From positions 73,718,001 to 73,782,000 of the forward strand of contig OZ231126.1 in assembly GCA_965153355.1 (NCBI GenBank): a stretch of DNA of 64,000 nt, given 5' to 3'. The stretch is from Flaccisagitta enflata. Its lineage: Eukaryota; Chaetognatha; Sagittoidea; Aphragmophora. Every line of letters starts with the position of its first letter. The stretch's first letter is position 1. Below the pieces are notes generated by a model. That model ran no database searches. It was not told where the DNA came from and saw only the letters and a program-made list of their open reading frames with translations. The translations under genes were made by a program, and so were the position numbers. This document shows, piece by piece, positions 41,148-52,898 of this stretch.

Positions 41148-41440
41148 GTGTGTGGAATGTAGGTAGGATTACAAGCAAACACAAACACACGTTGATTCGG
41201 CAATTCAAATTCTTGGATTCTGTCATGTATCAGATACTCGGTTGGTAAGACATGACCTACTGAGTTGAATTTCCAAATATTGCAGCCTTGGCATGACGAA
41301 ACCCTCTGTCGCGGAGAAATCAGTGCAGTGAGATATGCAATGCTTTTCTCACTCCAAAGTTTTCTCATTCTTACAACTATTTGACACTCGTGCCGCAATG
41401 GTGACAGACACCCTTTAGTATATGACTTTCACATTTTTTT

Positions 41441-41635
41441 CTGATGCACGCAACTCTGTAACCGGTCGTAACCCTTGGTGTTTGTCAGTCCATCCATTGG
41501 TCAGTTGGTCTGTGTCACTGTTTTTTTGGCTTTTGTGGGTGGCTATTGCATTACTGCTACTGTGCGAATGCTTTATTAACCATCAAATTGACTGCCCCCT
41601 CCACCCACATGCAACTTAACTATGTATCCGCCTTA
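41441..41635 (-). mobile_element. HLE-1-like degenerate copy
   Basis: ATGCACGCAACTCTGTAACC, GTCAGTCCATCC array, GCATTACTGCTAC, CCACCCACATGCAACTTAAC and TATGTATCCGCC mark the full order of an HLE-1. Confidence 0.55.
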
Positions 41636-41679
41636 TTTTTAATTGTATTTAGCATACTTAACACTTATATCCTGTATGT

Positions 41680-41851
41680 TTTTAGTGGCATACACTCTTT
41701 AGCCCGCTATATCTGTCGGTCAGTCCATCACTGTTAGCTTTTTTGGCGTTTACGGGTGTTTTTGCAATAAGCTCTCGCCCAAATGCTGGGTTAGCTTATT
41801 CATGACTGCCCCTCCCTACCCAAACGCTACTTCGGTATTGAGCCTTTATTG
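41680..41851 (-). mobile_element. HLE-1-like degenerate copy
   Basis: TTTTTAGTGGCATACACTCT, GTCGGTCAGTCC, CTCTCGCCCAAATGCTGG, CCTACCCAAACGCTACTTCG and GAGCCTTTATT keep the element order. It lies head-to-tail with the preceding copy. Confidence 0.5.
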
Positions 41852-41924
41852 AAATATGGAACTCCGTTTTAACCGCAAATGTGAATTCAAAGAATTCATC
41901 CACTGCAAAAACAGCTATTTAAGA

Positions 41925-42020
41925 ACAACAAAGCCAGTTACATGGCAATCCAGTTGCGGACAGTTGGGCAGGAGCAGTAATGCAAAAACCGCTGGCAATT
42001 AAACAAGGCCGGATACAATA
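41925..42020 (+). mobile_element. HLE-1 5' fragments
   Basis: A short-subfamily 5' piece (GTTGCGGACAGTTGGGCAGG) followed by a second 5' end (AACAAGGCCGGATACAA) that passes straight into PAL sequence. Confidence 0.5.
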
Positions 42021-42029
42021 TGTGGGAGG

Positions 42030-42625
42030 AAACAGGGCAGCGACTCTGAAGGGGACAAAGTCCTGTAGAACACAGGAGGACTTTCGTTTTTGGGCAGCGG
42101 CCCCGAAGGGGCCGATGACCTATGCTTTCTCACATAGGGGAAATTTCTCCTTCTCCTTCTCCTTCTTCTTCTTCTCCGTCTCCCCCCCCCCTCGAGGCCC
42201 AAATCTTAGTCTCGAGGCCCAAATCCTAGTCTCGAGGCCCAAATCCAAGCCTCGAGGCTCAAATCCTACCTTCGAAGCTTGAATTCCAGCCTTGAGGCTC
42301 AAATCTCAGCCTCAGGGCTCAAATTCCAGCCTGAAGGCTCAAACCAAAGCCTCAAAGCTCAAATCCAGACTCGAGGCTCAAATCCCAGCCCCAAGGCTCA
42401 AATCCCAGCCCCAAGGCTCAAATCATAGTCTCGAGCCCCGAATCCTAGCCTCAAAGCTCAAATTCCAGCCTCCAAGCTAAAATCCCAGCCTCCAAGCTCA
42501 AATCCCAAGCTCAGGGCCCAATTCTCAGCCTTAAGGCCCCAAATATAGCCTCCAGGCTCTAATTCAAGCCTTGAGGTTCAAATAAAAACAGCATAGGTCA
42601 TTGGCCCCTTCGGGGCCGCTGCCCC
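42030..42625. mobile_element. PAL element with 20-bp minisatellite
   Basis: Two left-type termini in a row (42035-42090 and 42097 on), a TTC run, a C-run, then about 18 units of the GAGGCTCAAATCCCAGCCTC type, and an inverted right terminus (GGTCATTGGCCCCTTCGGGG, then CCGCTGCCC). Confidence 0.75.
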
Positions 42626-42649
42626 TCTAACCACCTAACACCCACAAAC

Positions 42650-43081
42650 ACTCTCATAGGGGCAACGGGTACCGCTGACCATCTGACGCTTTTGCGACTA
42701 TTCCGTTTGTTTGTCCATCCATCCGCCCGTCCCCCCAGGCCCTCTCAGGCCTAAAATCTGCCCTCTCAGGCCTGAAATCTGCCCTCTCAGGCCTTGAATC
42801 TGGGAGGGAAGATTTGAGGCTCAAGAGGGCAGATTCTAGACCTGAGAGGGCCAATTTCAGGCCTGAGAGGGCAGATTGAAGGCCTGAGAGGGCAGCTTTC
42901 AGGTCTGAGAGGGTAGATTTCGAACCTGAGAGGGCAGGTTTAAGGCCTGCGAGGGCCGGGGGGGGGACCAATGGACGGACGAACGAACGGACGAACAAAC
43001 GGCCGGACGGATGAATGATTGGACAAAAGTTCCCCGGTGTTCTTTAGAACTTTGTCCCCTTTGAAACCGTTGCCCAAAAAG
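42650..43081. mobile_element. PAL element with self-inverted minisatellite
   Basis: Outer end ACCGCTGACCATCTGACGCT, then CAGGCCTGAAATCTGCCCTC units that invert near 42805 into GAGAGGGCAGATTTCAGGCC units, a G-run, GGAC repeats, and the right terminus with GAACTTTGTCCCCTTTGAAA. Confidence 0.75.
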
Positions 43082-43384
43082 TAGTCGCTGGCGGTGGGCG
43101 GGAGCAAGAATATGGGCGGGCAGGGGCAGTTTGTAGGTGGACGGGGTTGTAATGTGCCTAGGCAGGGGCCGTAATGCACACAAATCAGAATTTTGGTGGA
43201 TTTTGTGTCGCTGAGGATTTTGTATTATGGATCTTCAGAGCCTGCTATGGAGTTGCTTAGCCAGTGACTAAAAATGTGACAGATGGACCGACATGCAACA
43301 GACTGACAGACGGATGGACGGACTGAAATGAGCAGAGATCCGTGGCTCATAAAAAACGCCGTGATCTGTGACCAGAAGTAGAAA

Positions 43385-44030
43385 CGCCCCCTAAGTTAAG
43401 ATCTGGTAGTGAAAGGGGCATTGGCCCTAAAGAGGCCAGTGACCTCTGATTGGCTTAAATGGGCATGGAGGCTTGGGTTAAAGTATCAAAGGTGGAATCA
43501 GAGGTGGAATCAGAGGTGGGATTTGAGCCGCGATTAGATTAGAATTAAGTCTTGTGGCTGGGTTTTGAGTCTTGTAGCAGAGATTTGAGCCTTGTAGCAG
43601 AGATTTGAGCCTCATAGCAAGGAACTAAGTCTAGAGGCTGTAATTGAAGCCTGGAGGCAAGGATTTGAACCGTAAGCAGGAATTTGAGCCTCTAGGTGAG
43701 GATTTGAGCCTTGAATGACCCTTGAGGTGGGTGTTTGTGCCTAAGGGTGAGTGTTAGAGCCTGGAGGTTTGGATTTAAGCCTCAAGGTGGGGATTCGTGC
43801 CCCAAGGTGGTGATCTGAGCCTTGAGGCGAGGAAGTAAGCCTTGAGGCTAGGATGTGATCCTCAAGGCTAGAATTTGAGTGTTGGGGCTAAAATTTGAGT
43901 TTGAGACTGGAGTTAGAATCTCAAGACTGGAATTTCAGTCTTGAGTCAGGGATTTCAGCCTCTAGGCTGGAATTAGAACCTTAAGGCCAGGATTTAGGTC
44001 TCAATGCTTGTTCAGTTGATTTGAATCCCA
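43385..44030. repeat. PAL-type minisatellite without clear termini
   Basis: About 28 degenerate units of GGATTTGAGCCTTGAGGCTG type; the left edge has a weak PAL motif (GGCATTGGCCCTAAAGAGGCC split near 43421). Confidence 0.7.
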
Positions 44031-44807
44031 CACTGACTGATTTCAAGGGACCAACATTCTAAGTCACATGTACGCGTCTCTTCATCTTGCTCTGTCGGTT
44101 GGTTGGTTGGCACATTTAAAATTTTTTGACTTTTTTGCATTCTTTAAAGTCAAATAAGTTGTTTCTAGAGGTAAAACCGCGAGTTTTATTCGGAAAGTAT
44201 TGGATATTGGATGTTGGATAAACAAAATGCTTTTAAATATCGAATTTCATTGGTGGCGGGTCTGTTATAGTAGGGTTTAACTGTATTTGAGCCTTGAGGC
44301 TTGCATTTGTGAAGAGTCGGACTGCAATCCGACCTTTTGCTCCAAAAATTACATCCTCCTTGCAACATCCCCTTGGCCACACGGTCCCATGCAACAAGAG
44401 CCGAGTATTGATTTTGTTTTTTTCTATGAAATGTAAACAAATCTCTCCAACTTATGAACACTGATCTGATGAGACCAGAAATTTTAACAGAAAATGATTG
44501 ATATAGAATAAAATTATAAAAAAAAAAAAAAAAAATTGAAAAAAAGAATGAATGACACAAAATGAGATTTAAGAAAAATGAATAAAACAAAAGAAATTAT
44601 AAAAAGATGATAGAAATAGTTATTACTGGTTTCCTTCTTTTTGAGGAAGCTCTGCGACAGAGGGTTTAGGAAATTCACTATATTCAGCTTAGCGCTGTGG
44701 GATATATCCTCGGAGATATACAAAATGAGCTATTGATCATGGTGGTGAGATGAAAATAACCAAGTTTGACTCAGCGTCGCACACAGACACAGACACAGAC
44801 ACAGACA

Positions 44808-44810
<3 letters not shown>
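44031..44810. other. Gene-free; HLE and pogo-like scraps
   Basis: TACGCGTCTCTTCATCTTGC with GGTTGGTTGG (44068-44110) is an HLE-1-like scrap; TCTGTTATAGTAGGGTTTAA ending CTGTA (44260-44284) resembles a pogo-type right end. No gene recognised. Confidence 0.35.
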
Positions 44811-44894
<84 letters not shown>

Positions 44895-44905
44895 ACACAC
44901 ACACA
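44811..44905. repeat. (CA)n microsatellite
   Basis: CA repeats preceded by four GACACA steps. Confidence 0.97.
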
Positions 44906-45317
44906 TGAACAAGTTAGGAGACAGCGACAGAGAGACAGAGCCAGGGAGGAGAAAACGTGGCTAACATGTGGATAAAACGTGCGAACAATTTGCATGCGAA
45001 TAGAAAGATATAGTATTGAAGAAGTGAGACGGGAAAAGGAGAGAGAAAAGAATAATTGACGAAGAAAGAGAAAAAGTGTGATACGGTATCAGGTCGAAAG
45101 ATCAAAATTCCTAATAAGCAATGATCAAGCCAGAGTGTGTTACAAGCATACTGTTTAGGTATCAACCAGATTTCACTCAAAGACGAAGTGGTACGAGACG
45201 AAGACTCATTGGCAGGTACACAACTATGGATATGTACGATACACCGACAAATAGGAAACAATGAGAGATTAAGGGGAGAGAGAAAATGAGACAGCAAGAG
45301 TAACGAGAAAAAGGGAC

Positions 45318-45498
45318 ACAGTGCCCCGGATCCCACCACCACAGAAAATAAGTACCCGTCACTCCCCTATCTCCCCCCTATCACCACCAATTCACCTACA
45401 CAGTGCCCCGGATCCCACCACCACAAAAAATAAGTGCCCGTCACTCCCCTATCACCCCCCTATCACCACCAATTCACCTACACAGTGCCCCGGATCCT
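45318..45498 (+). repeat. 84-bp tandem repeat, about 2.2 units
   Basis: Units share CACAGTGCCCCGGATCCCAC and CACTCCCCTATC...CACCAATTCACC. C-rich and nearly identical, so recent. Confidence 0.9.
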
Positions 45499-45760
45499 GC
45501 ACAATGCCGCCGTCCCTCCCACCTCCACATTTCATGTTTTGACTTATTAGTTCCGACAAACTGTGCCCATAGTTATCACTTATCTTCTTTGTTCTTAAAA
45601 AAAGCTAAATCTGTTTTTACAGCCCTGCTTTGCCCTCGAGAAAGTAAACTACAATGTTCTAACTAATTCCAGTTTCATTTTTATTCATACTGATATTCTG
45701 GAAAACATCTAGCATATTTTGGAAAGCTGTTCTACAATATGCAAATGTAACTGATGTAAA

Positions 45761-45924
45761 TTTTTAGTCGCGGACACGTGACTTTACACCTTGCCGTGTT
45801 GGTTGGTAGGTTGGTCCGTCGGTTGGTCCGTCGGTCCCATAACCTTTTTAAATTGCGAGCGGTTTTTGCATTACCGCCCCTGCCAAACTGTCCGCAACTG
45901 TCCTGTCGTGTATCCGGCCTTGTT
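45761..45924 (-). mobile_element. HLE-1 short subfamily
   Basis: Hairpin GTCGCGGACACGTGAC, (GGTTGGTCCGTC)n, body AATTGCGAGCGGTTTTTGCA, CTGTCCGCAACTGTC and CCGGCCTTGTT. Confidence 0.8.
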
Positions 45925-46317
45925 TAGTTCTAAGCCTCGGCTCACTAAAGAATCGGCAATGCAATGGTCTGTTATATTTTTAGGATAAACAAGTGATGCG
46001 GGGTCACAGTGTCATTGAGGATGGGTGGGTATCCCCATTCCAACACACACACATGCCATATTTTTCTAAAAAGCGCCCCGGGCGCTTTTGAAATTGAAAT
46101 ATGACATTGCTTTTTAACCTCCCAATAAGTGCCCTCTTTATGTTGTAGATGAACTGTTATTCAGGTCTATCTTTTATATGAAAGGCTACCAAAATGCTAA
46201 ATTTGACACAGCATATATCTGTTTGAAAGTCTTTGATAATGGCTGATTGTGTTGTGATATTTCATAATTTTACCCAATATTTTTGTCCAATCTCCTTTGA
46301 AAAGTGTAATACTAAGG

Positions 46318-46491
46318 AAAACATGGCCGGATACACGGCCACCAGTTGCGGATGGGTGGGCAGGGGCGGAAATGCGCGTTTTCCCACTTTTTTACTCGAT
46401 TATTACAGACCAACAGATGGACTGACTGACGGATGGACCGACGGACAGACAGACAAAGCCTCTCATAGAGTTGCGTGTCCGCAACTAAAAA
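46318..46491 (+). mobile_element. HLE-1 variant (GTTGCGGA type)
   Basis: ACATGGCCGGATACACGGCC, GTTGCGGATGGGTGGGCAGG, CCACTTTTTTACTCG, GAC-repeat array, AGAGTTGCGTGTCCGCAACT and AAAAA. Confidence 0.8.
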
Positions 46492-46554
46492 AGGTGGGGG
46501 CACTTTTTGGAGGGGACGCTAAATGGAAAAAATACAGTGCACAAAACCTTCTAA

Positions 46555-46649
46555 AACGCTCGTTTTCCTACCATTCGACTCGTGTTCACGGACGTACCAA
46601 CAGACGGACGGACAGCCTCTTAAAGAACTGTGTTTCCGCAACTAAAAAG
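46555..46649 (+). mobile_element. HLE-1 variant, 3' half
   Basis: ACCATTCGACTCGTGTTCAC, GACGGACGGACAG and TTCCGCAACTAAAAAG; the 5' half is missing. Confidence 0.65.
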
Positions 46650-46737
46650 ATAACGATGTTTCTTCCTTTTTTCTGTTTTAAATTTCGCGAAGTCTTAACA
46701 TAATGCCAGACAAAAGATCAAGATGGCAAAAGTATGC

Positions 46738-46976
46738 AAAACACGGCCGGATACACGGCTACCTTTGTCGCGTGCGGGTGGACAGGGTCCATATTTGAGG
46801 TCGCTTTATTGTTTGGGCAGGAGCAGTGAGGCTAAAGACCACAAAAACCCCGAAAAAGTAAATTGTGAAGGACCGACAGACAAACGGACTGATGGACCGA
46901 CAGACGGACGGACCAAGGGACCAACCGAGGGACCGACAAAGCGGGCTGTAGAGTCGCGTAGCATGTGACTAAAAAT
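46738..46976 (+). mobile_element. HLE-1, full-length copy
   Basis: ACACGGCCGGATACACGGCT, GTCGCGTGCGGGTGGACAGG, standard body, long GACC/GACA array (46865-46938), GTAGAGTCGCGTAGCATGTG and ACTAAAAA. Confidence 0.85.
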
Positions 46977-47033
46977 TCTCTTGCCCACCTCGATCTCTCT
47001 CTCTCTCTCTGACTTTGTCGCTGTCTCGCTGTC

Positions 47034-47038
<5 letters not shown>

Positions 47039-47115
<77 letters not shown>
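47039..47115. repeat. (CT)n microsatellite
   Basis: CTGT steps then CT. Confidence 0.95.
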
Positions 47116-47899
47116 ATTTTCGAATTTGTTGTGCTAGGGTCATTTATGTAAATCTTAACCTATATACTCGCTTAATTTAGTGACGATACCTAAAATAAGG
47201 AAAGCCGAATGAGACAAGATGGCTCTCTTTGCTTCATTATCTCTGAGAATTAAGTCAAAGACAGTTGGTAAATGAAAACGCTGCCTCTTCTTCAAATATT
47301 ATTAGTTTCGCTTCACGCTAATTTGTATGATATCGTAAATCAACTTTTGCTCATATCTCCTTTCAAACTCAAAAGCGCAATTACGCGCAATACAGTTAAA
47401 TCCGGGGAGTGAATTGGAACTAGAGAGAAAGAAGGAAAATAGGTATTTTCCAAAATCCTAGAAAATCCTGTAACTTTTATGAGCGAATTTTGATTCCCAT
47501 TACTTTGTATGTGAAATGAGAGAGAAACAATATGGGAAAACGTCTGTAAAATCGCTTCAGAATAAGATTTTTGAAAAAAAATTTTTGGACTTTGCCCCTA
47601 GACGAGTTAATTGATGACATGAACTTTGAAAATTTGACCATTGAAATGACCGCTATGGCTACTTATTTTTCATGTAAAATCACTGTGAGGGAGAGAGATG
47701 CACGCAGAGAGAGAGAGAGATGCACGCAGTTTTGGTCGAACTTGCGCGCGTGTTCGCACGCTCAAAATTGCTTATTTGCATATTGGCCTCATTACATGTA
47801 AACATGTGCGCGCACACATGAACACGCACATTTTTCGTCTGTCTTTTTTTCTATCTCTGTTTTGGCTCGTGTCTATTTCTCGCTTCGCCTTTCTTTCTA

Positions 47900-48502
47900 C
47901 TACCTTGGAAATAAATATAGAACCAACTTCAACATAAGATATCTTGGCTTTAAAAAACGCCAGATAACTTTGTATAAACATCAAATTAATCTCCACCGAA
48001 AAATCTACAAAATGAGTGCAATCTGGCACCTGTAGCTTTTTTCATTTAAAAATGACAAGTAAATGAGTAAAAACAGTTATTTTGAAATTTGCAAAATAAT
48101 TGATGAGGTAGGATTGAAAGTAAATTAGCGACACCTTCAATTTAGATTATCTCAGCTTCCAGATAGGCTAGAGAGTTTTTTTTTAAAAAAGCAAATTAAT
48201 CTATGTCAAAAAATCTACAAGACGAGCGCAATCTGGTCACTGTAGCATTAGCCGTTTAGAAATGTCAAGCAAAAAAATCTTTGATATCATTAGTCCATAG
48301 GAGTCTAACAAGAGCAGTGGAACAATGGCATGAATTTATGAAAAAAATGCTTTACAACTTGCCTCCCAAAGGTAAAAACGGATACGTTAGTTAAGAAAAA
48401 GGTTATGTGGAATACTACTACAATCAGTAGAATGTTTTACGTGATGTAAGGATAGGAAATCAAACAATTCCTCTGTTGGTTCTATATTTATTTCCTAGGT
48501 AG
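47900..48502. mobile_element. TA-flanked MITE, family J, copy 2
   Basis: Ends CTACCTTGGAAATAAATATA(GAAC) and GTTCTATATTTATTTCCTAG(GTAG), flanked by TA. Internal direct repeats (CTACAAAATGAGTGCAATCT near 48005 and CTACAAGACGAGCGCAATCT near 48215). Confidence 0.75.
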
Positions 48503-48554
48503 TATTTCTCCGTCTCAGTCTCTGTCTCACATTGTTTTTCACAGTTTGTTATAT

Positions 48555-48956
48555 GGAAAACTAGGCGTGATGCGCGTATTATCTAGTCACTAGTCAGTGA
48601 GGGTTCACAAGGCCCTCTTCCATCAATTTCAGTTTGGGTATAGTGAGAGATATTGTTCTACCTATCATACTACTCAGTACCTTGGATTAGAATGTCCGGC
48701 GGTCGCATTAAGCTTGACCTCGATTCTATCCTTAAAGGGTATGGTTTCTTAACAATGTTACCCTCGGGTGATTTGTTGAATTTTGGTTAACTAGGTAACA
48801 ATCATTTACCCTTGACTACTTTTGGTAAACAGTTTGCATTTTGGGTAGATGAAAAAGGATGCTTTTCAGATTTTTTTAATGGAAAACCAGCAGTGGTGCG
48901 CGTATCAACTAGTGAGGGTTCACACGGCCCTCTTTCATTACTTTTAGTTTGAGTGA
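48555..48956 (+). repeat. Dispersed repeat I, copy 2, partly duplicated
   Basis: Inverted relative to 17396-17735. Its first part (GGAAAACTAGGCGTGATGCG to TAGTGAGAGATATTG) is repeated in diverged form at 48892-48956, where a foldback MITE interrupts it; it resumes at 49913. Confidence 0.7.
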
Positions 48957-49912
48957 CTATGGCAAAATAAAAAAAGACAGTAATTTTCAAAATGATATTG
49001 TCAGCTCATTTTTTAGAGCAGGTTCATAATGTTTTAGACTAAGATAGTTTGTCAAATTTGCTACCTGGTAAAAAAATCAGATCTTGAAAAAGTTGATTTT
49101 TACGCCCATAGCATTGAGTTTTGCAAAATTTGCCAATTGAACCATTGCCGAATAGGTTTCAGTTTAGATCCAACTTTAAAAATTTACTCTGAGCTCAACT
49201 TTTAGAGCGAGATCAATATTTCTGAGATGGTGATAGCAGGTCAAATTTCTGACACAGCAAAAAAATCAGAATTCAAAAAAATGTATTTTTGTACCTTCTA
49301 CATCAATTTTTGTAAAATCTGTCAAAACTGGATATCAATACTAGATTTTTTATTAGAAGTCTATTCACAAAAATAGATGATACTGGTGCAAAAATACACT
49401 TTTTTGAGTTCCGATTTTTTTGCTGTGTCAAAAACTTGTCATACTATCACCACCTAAAAAAAATGTGAAGCTACTAAAAAAAATGAACATTTGAAATCAA
49501 CTCTAGATGAATGTTTTTTTATTTTGACCATCCAACTTTAACCGATTTTACAAAAATTGATGTTGCAACTACAAAAATAAACTTTTTTGAGTTCTGATTT
49601 TTTTACTGTGTCAGAAATTTGACGTGCTATCATCATCTAAAAAATTTTGATCTTGCTCCAAAAATTGAGCTCACAGTTAGTTTTCAAAGTTGGATCTAAA
49701 CTGAAACTGAAACCAACTCGGTGATAGTTCAATAGACAAATTTTGCAAAAATCAATGCTATGGGTGCAAAAATCAACTTTTTCAAGATCTGATTTTTTTG
49801 CTAGGTACCAAATTTGACAAACTATCTTGGTCTAGATAATTATAAAGCTGCTCCAAAGAATGAGCTCACAATATCATTTTGAAAATTACTGTCTTTTTTC
49901 ATTTTGCCATAG
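48957..49912. mobile_element. Foldback MITE, 956 bp
   Basis: Ends CTATGGCAAAATAAAAAAAG and CTTTTTTCATTTTGCCATAG; the arms mirror each other almost throughout (CAAAATGATATTGTCAGCTC / GAGCTCACAATATCATTTTG; AAAAAATCAGATCTTGAAAA near 49073 and inverted near 49785). TA can be assigned as target duplication. It interrupts repeat I. Confidence 0.8.
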
Positions 49913-50045
49913 TTATAGTGAGGGAAATTGTTCCACCTATCATTATAATCTAGGTGTCCGTCTCTTTCTCCGTCTCTTCGTTTGTTTGTCTGTCTGTCTG
50001 CACTACTGTCTGGCAGCTGATCCAGGGTAAGAATGACATTACTCT

Positions 50046-50047
50046 GG

Positions 50048-50072
<25 letters not shown>
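50046..50072. repeat. Poly-T tract
   Basis: 27-base T run; unremarkable by itself. Confidence 0.9.
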
Positions 50073-50078
<6 letters not shown>

Positions 50079-50510
50079 TTGCAAATTTCATATGTGTACA
50101 ATACAAGAACAATCGAGAGGGAAATAATTCCGGGAGCGCTTTTTTAGTAATGCTCAAAATCAGAAAAAAATTAGACCCATTTTCAATGCAAATTCTACTG
50201 GGGTGTGTTGACTCAATTTTTGATTCCATTTTGTTAATATAGGCAAAATTCCCTTTCATTTGATAGGTCGCACTCTATACTTTTGCAAAGAATTTAAATT
50301 TTCATTTTTTTTTAGTGACCCTTACAAAAAAGTAACGTTGGGTCAAAATATGAAAACCTTATTTCTGTATCAAACCATACAGCGTGACCTATCAAATGAA
50401 AGAAAATTTTGCATAGAATAACAATATGGAAACCAAAAATGAGTCAATACAACTCACAAGAATCTGCATTACCAACACCTTTCCTGTAGGTGAAAATCCG
50501 ATTTTTTTTC

Positions 50511-50657
50511 AACAAGGCCGGATACACGGCAATCAAGTCGCGGACGGTTGGGCAGGAGCAGTAGTGCCAAAACCGCTCGTTATTCAAAAATGTGACCGAC
50601 CGACGGACGGACGGACCGACGGACCAAGGTGTAGAGTCGCGTGTCCGCGACTAAAAA
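50511..50657 (+). mobile_element. HLE-1 short subfamily
   Basis: AACAAGGCCGGATACACGGC, AAGTCGCGGACGGTTGGGCA, AAACCGCTCGTTATT, GACC array, GTAGAGTCGCGTGTCCGCGA and CTAAAAA. The flanking sequence at 50660-50720 resembles, inverted, that at 50095-50140 (Inverted CAAATTTCATATGTGTACAA). Confidence 0.85.
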
Positions 50658-50751
50658 GCGCTCCAGGAAAGATTTCCCTCTCGATTATTCTTGTATTGTA
50701 CAGTACACATATGACATCGGCAAAACTGAAAAAAAAAAACAAAAAAACCAG

Positions 50752-50793
50752 CATTACGTCATTACGTCATTACGTCATTACGTCATTACGTCA
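50752..50793. repeat. (ATTACGTC)n 8-bp array
   Basis: Five perfect copies. Each holds TTACGTCA, a CRE/ATF-like octamer core. Confidence 0.9.
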
Positions 50794-50824
50794 TTCTTAC
50801 CCTGGATCGGCTGTCAGACTGTAG

Positions 50825-50931
<107 letters not shown>

Positions 50932-51379
50932 GCCTCTCCTGTGGTCTGTCGTCCCTCATCCAAAACGCTGAAGCCTCTTCGTTTTTTTATGCTTTTGCGC
51001 CATCTTGCGAGCGTTTATATAATCGAGAGACGGATATATATCGTTGCACCAGGCGGCCAACTTTGGGATGGGATCGTAAGGAACACTGCGCTTTAATGGT
51101 TATGTTTTGTTTATGTTTGGGGATGATTGTAAGCAAAAGTTCTAGATCATTTCCTTATAGCATTGAAAACAATAAGAATAATGTTTCAGTTATTTCAGTT
51201 ATTTATTTTTTTATCTCTTTCAAATGATCACGCACTTTCTACTAGTAATGGCGGCTGTCGCCATAAGGTAAAAAGTCATAAGCGTTGTTCACTTTTCACC
51301 AAGCTTTTGTCTTTAGTCACTGCAATTCTTTTTATTTATTAGATCAAATTAAGAGCAATTGTATATATTGGTTGCACTG

Positions 51380-51800
51380 TAAATCAGAGAAAAATAGAAC
51401 TGAGCCAAATGAGCTAGATGAGCTAAAACATTCAAAATCACTCAACCAGACAACCAGCTATGCTTCCTGACATGCTTTCTTGTATTTGCATGCTTAAATC
51501 AAAACATTTATTCATTTATCTGTTTTGAAATCAGAAAAAAAAGAGCAAGCTAAATAAGCTAAATGAGCTATGTGAGCTAGAATACTTTAAAAACTCTTTC
51601 ACAGATGGGCAGCTCTGCTCACTGACATGCTTCCTTGTTTTTGCTTGCTTACACATTTATCAATATATTTGTTCATTTATTGCATTTTAAATCAGAAAAA
51701 AAAAGACTGAGCAAAGTGAGCTAAATGAGCTAAAATGCTTAAAATCTCCCTCACAGATGAGCAGCTATGCTTATAAACATGTTTTCTTTTATTTGCAAAC
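51380..51800. repeat. Tandem repeat of about 170 bp, 2.5 units
   Basis: Units share AAATGAGCTAAATGAGCTA-type strings, then CTCACAGATGAGCAGCTATG, then CATGCTTTCTTGTATTTGCA and a TTTAAATCAGAAAAAAA end. Confidence 0.8.
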
Positions 51801-52136
51801 AAACTTAGATACACACCTTTATTGATCCTACACAAAATGAAAAAAAAATGAAAAAAATTCAATTCGAATTTTTTGTAAATAAATCTTGAAAAATTCATAG
51901 CGCAAAAATCAATTGCCGTAGAGCATTCTGCTTGGCGCCAAAAGAAAAAGAATTATCAAATTTACTTACCCTATCAATTTTGTCCGAGGGTGCAATCAGT
52001 CGGTGGAGATTCACAACTTCCGCATAAGAAAATGAAAACCCTGTTTCTCTCAAATATGTCAAAAAGTTGAAGACTGACTTCAACTTTTTTCCCAACAATA
52101 CAATGATTCACTATTCAGCTAGCAAATTGTAAGGTA

Positions 52137-52723
52137 CATGGTGTTTCATGCCAAAATGGATATAAGAAAACAATGCGATTCTGCTTCTAAAAATGCAAAA
52201 ATAGTTCTGAAAAAAGATTCAGACAGCACTTAAGCTCCAATTTTTTGTGTTAAAATTTGAAGGGTTTGGGTCAAAAATCTTGGCCACAACATCAAATTGA
52301 AGTTAAATGAGCATTTTTGGGAGAAGCTTTTTTAACATGATTCTTATTTTAAAGATTCTTCTTTAAAGTTCTCTTATTTCTGAAGGCTTGAGTTATAGAT
52401 GTCAGATTGGTCTCAAATTAAAGCTTTTCAAATTTTCTTAAATTTGAGACCAATCTGGGATCTGTGGCTCAAGCCGTTTAGAAATGAGAGCACTTCAAAT
52501 AAGAATTTTCAAAATCAAAATTTTGTTAAAAAGCCTCTCCTTTAAATGCTCATTTAACTTCAAATCGATGTTGTGGCCAAGCTAATTGACCTAAACCCAT
52601 GAAATTTTTACACAAAAAATCGGAGCTTAAGTGCTGTTTGAACCTTTTTTCAGAACTATTTTTGCATTTTTAGAAGCAGAATGGTATCGTTTTCTTATAT
52701 CTTATTTGGCATGAAACACCCTG
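52137..52723. mobile_element. TA-flanked foldback MITE, 587 bp
   Basis: Ends CATGGTGTTTCATGCC and GGCATGAAACACCCTG with TA at 52135-52136 and 52724-52725. Arms are mirrored nearly to the centre (GATTGGTCTCAAATT near 52417, inverted at 52445). Confidence 0.8.
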
Positions 52724-52898
52724 TAGAAAGATAAAATCTACAAAAAAAATATTTTAAAAAAATTAGTTCTTTTACCTTTCTATTTATATAGCTTTACTAG
52801 AGCGCATGTGTAGGCAATTAGCAAAATAATGCCCTATAATGAAGCTGCCTTTTTGCCAATATAGAAATAAATCCCATAAGACAGTAAGTTGGATGCCT

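Noticed and set aside
51000-51096. Transposase-like phrase APGGQLWDGIVRNTAL
   Set aside because: Too short; no adjoining similarity could be established.
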